Positions 5,645 through 6,642 of a stretch of 6,642 nucleotides of DNA are shown piece after piece. This stretch comes from Akkermansia muciniphila (GTDB lineage: Bacteria > Verrucomicrobiota > Verrucomicrobiia > Verrucomicrobiales > V1-33), in contig CALQKQ020000210.1 of assembly GCA_943331195.2 (NCBI GenBank), positions 1-6,642 of the forward strand, written 5' to 3'. The stretch's first letter is position 1; each line of letters starts with the position of its first letter. The translations under genes were made by a program, and so were the position numbers. Below the pieces are notes generated by a model that saw nothing but the letters and a program-made list of their open reading frames with translations, searched no databases and was not told the origin of the DNA.

Positions 5645-6076
5645 ATGAAATCCGACCTGATTGACCGCCGCATTAGCGACCTTGAGCATGAACTCGTGAA
5701 ATTGCGCCAACGTAAAGTCGCCCAACTGCGCGATGAGCTCAGCCAGTTAGAATCCGAATTGAGCGGAACTCGTTCTAGCAGAGCTTCCAAGGGCTGGGCC
5801 GCCGACTTGGCGCCTGACTCCGCCGCCGCCGGCACCGCCACCAGCGACGCGCTCCCCCCGCTGCGCCGCCGTTCGGGTGGCCGCAGCAAGCGCATTTCGG
5901 AGGAAGAATTGATCGAGCGCCTCGGCCGCGTCGTCGCTGAGGCCGGTTCCGAAGGGATCTCCGCCCGCGCCGCCGCCCAACAAGCCGGCGTCTTGTATCT
6001 CCGCGCCAACAAGGTCATGGCCGACGCCTTCAATAAGCAGGGCAGCGGCAAGTGGACCCGCTACACTTCCAAATAA
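5645..6076 (+). CDS. Small basic coiled-coil plus winged-helix-like protein, putative nucleoid-associated or DNA-binding protein
   Basis: A 143-residue protein in three parts. Residues 4-40 (LIDRRISDLEHELVKLRQR onward) are heptad-like and charged, a probable coiled coil for oligomerisation. Residues 41-83 are an Ala/Ser/Gly/Pro linker ending in the basic patch RRRSGGRSKR. Residues 84-143 form a compact domain: a helix EEELIERLGRVVAEAG, then GISARAAAQQAGVLYLRAN with helix-turn-helix character, then GSGKWTRY, which looks like a wing strand. The layout (N-terminal dimerisation coil, flexible linker, C-terminal DNA-binding domain) parallels H-NS-type architecture, but I see no H-NS sequence motif. 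It is monocistronic, with its own promoter region and a strong terminator. The leader is A/C-rich without a Shine-Dalgarno sequence. I recognise similar unnamed proteins from Verrucomicrobiota; DNA binding is inferred, not shown. Confidence 0.8.
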   Translation: MKSDLIDRRISDLEHELVKLRQRKVAQLRDELSQLESELSGTRSSRASKGWAADLAPDSAAAGTATSDALPPLRRRSGGRSKRISEEELIERLGRVVAEAGSEGISARAAAQQAGVLYLRANKVMADAFNKQGSGKWTRYTSK

Positions 6077-6087
6077 ACCCTCGCCAG

Positions 6088-6122
6088 GCGGCCCCGCTTT
6101 CCCTGAGGGAAGCCCGGGCCGC
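6088..6122 (+). terminator. Long hairpin just after the stop codon, no T-run
   Basis: The arms 6088-6103 and 6107-6122 form a 16-position stem (outer GCGGCCC/GGGCCGC, inner TTCCC/GGGAA) with two C-C mismatches and one G-T pair, closed by the loop TGA. It starts 11 bp after the stop codon at 6076. No T-run follows, so it may act as a 3' stabilising structure or as the first of a tandem terminator pair. Confidence 0.5.
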
Positions 6123-6131
6123 TCATGCACC

Positions 6132-6163
6132 GGAGGAGGTCGCTCGCGGCCTCCTCCTTTTTT
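6132..6163 (+). terminator. Intrinsic (Rho-independent) terminator of the gene at 5645-6076
   Basis: GGAGGAGG (6132-6139) pairs with CCTCCTCC (6150-6157); a T-G and a C-G pair extend the stem to 10, leaving the loop GCTCGC. Six T residues (6158-6163) follow immediately on the plus strand. There is no T-run on the opposite side, so it is oriented for the plus-strand gene; the convergent minus-strand gene ends at 6184. Confidence 0.88.
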
Positions 6164-6183
6164 GTTGCCGCGCCGCGCCCTGC

Positions 6184-6642
6184 TCAAGGAGGCGAGCCGC
6201 TTCCCAAGAGAGCGGCCCGGTCGGCCTCGGTCAGATGTGGATCCTCCTGCACCCAGCGCACCGCCTCGGTAACGGATTTTTTATACCACGTTTGCAGGGT
6301 CGCTTTGAGCGATTTCTGCCGCTGGGGCTCGTCGCCCAAGCTGGCACCCCAGAGGGCGGCGGCCTCGGGGTCGGCCTGGCGGATTTTGTCCGCCAAGGCG
6401 GCCGCCCCGGCATCGCGCTCGGGCCCTAGGGCTTGCTGCGCTAACCAAGTTGAGGCCGCCTGCTGGTCGTCGGCCGCCCAGTTGCCGATGAGCTCTCCCA
6501 CGGCGGCCTGGCGTCCCGAGCCGCTCGCTTGCTGGTCGAGGAAGGTGGCGGCTTCGCTCCACGGCCCCCCGTTTTTCCAGGCCTCCATCAGAACTGGCAG
6601 GGCTTCCTGCTGCAGCGGGGCGCTCAGCCCGGCGACGGCCTC
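6184..6642 (-). CDS. Helical-repeat protein with ~33-residue Trp/Ala-rich repeats, C-terminal part (runs off the right edge)
   Basis: The minus-strand frame is open from the right edge (codon starting at 6642) to the TGA at 6184, giving 152 residues; the beginning of the gene is outside the window. An internal ATG at 6588 is not a convincing start because the repeat pattern continues upstream of it. Four imperfect repeats of about 33 residues can be aligned on a Trp or equivalent: AWKNGGPWSEAATFL, NWAADDQQAASTWLAQQ, RQADPEAAALWGAS and TWYKKSVTEAVRWVQ. Each is followed by a G/D..R segment such as LGPERDAGAAALADKI. This W..(D)...AA..W pattern is common in uncharacterised Verrucomicrobiota and planctomycete-type proteins and implies an alpha-helical solenoid. 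Such proteins are often secreted or membrane-anchored, but the N-terminus is not visible here. No enzyme motif is seen; a scaffold or protein-binding role is a guess. Confidence 0.8.
   Translation of the reverse strand, partial: EAVAGLSAPLQQEALPVLMEAWKNGGPWSEAATFLDQQASGSGRQAAVGELIGNWAADDQQAASTWLAQQALGPERDAGAAALADKIRQADPEAAALWGASLGDEPQRQKSLKATLQTWYKKSVTEAVRWVQEDPHLTEADRAALLGSGSPP

Noticed and set aside
1..6642. Mobile element, CRISPR array, defence island, tRNA or rRNA
   Set aside because: No transposase or integrase motif, no spaced repeats, no tRNA-like cloverleaf and no rRNA stretch was seen on either strand.

Overview
This GC-rich window comes from a Gram-negative (diderm) bacterium: it carries the start of an outer-membrane BamA homologue. 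Several proteins are of types I associate with Verrucomicrobiota. These are the ~33-residue Trp/Ala-rich repeat protein at the right end, the coiled-coil plus winged-helix-like small protein, and the cupin / HNH-like / mini-zincin trio. The phylum is an inference from family recognition, not from a marker gene.

Layout. Positions 1-5048 are a co-directional minus-strand block. In transcription order it encodes a DedA/VTT-type membrane protein (5048-4416, GTG start), a DUF2007-like single-pass membrane protein with periplasmic DxDxDG repeats (4328-3396), an RmlC-like cupin (3357-2578), a degenerate HNH-like protein (2568-2242), a minimal HExxH zincin (2216-1833), the pyruvate dehydrogenase E1 beta subunit PdhB (1716-742), and the N-terminal 188 residues of BamA (565 to beyond the left edge). 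The three genes cupin, HNH-like and zincin are packed with 9- and 25-bp gaps and are very likely co-transcribed. The gaps before pdhB (116 bp, with a heptamer tandem repeat) and before bamA (176 bp, with a hairpin) are large enough for separate promoters.

Positions 5049-5644 are a ~600-bp divergent intergenic region. Its left part is GC-rich and hairpin-dense with no convincing gene. Its right end is an AT-rich promoter zone with a TTGACA box, an 8-bp direct repeat and a 7-bp inverted repeat. This promoter probably drives the plus-strand gene at 5645-6076, a small basic coiled-coil plus winged-helix-like protein that looks like a nucleoid-associated or regulatory DNA-binding protein. Two consecutive hairpins follow it, the second a clear intrinsic terminator. 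A convergent minus-strand gene (6184 to beyond the right edge) encodes a helical-repeat protein.

Together the genes are mostly housekeeping or envelope functions (central carbon metabolism, outer-membrane assembly, membrane homeostasis) plus several small uncharacterised proteins. I see no mobile element, CRISPR array, tRNA or rRNA. The points most worth follow-up are the coiled-coil/winged-helix protein with its repeat-decorated promoter, the HNH-like protein with an altered catalytic dyad, the DUF2007-TM-calcium-motif fusion, and the absence of Shine-Dalgarno sequences before nearly every start.
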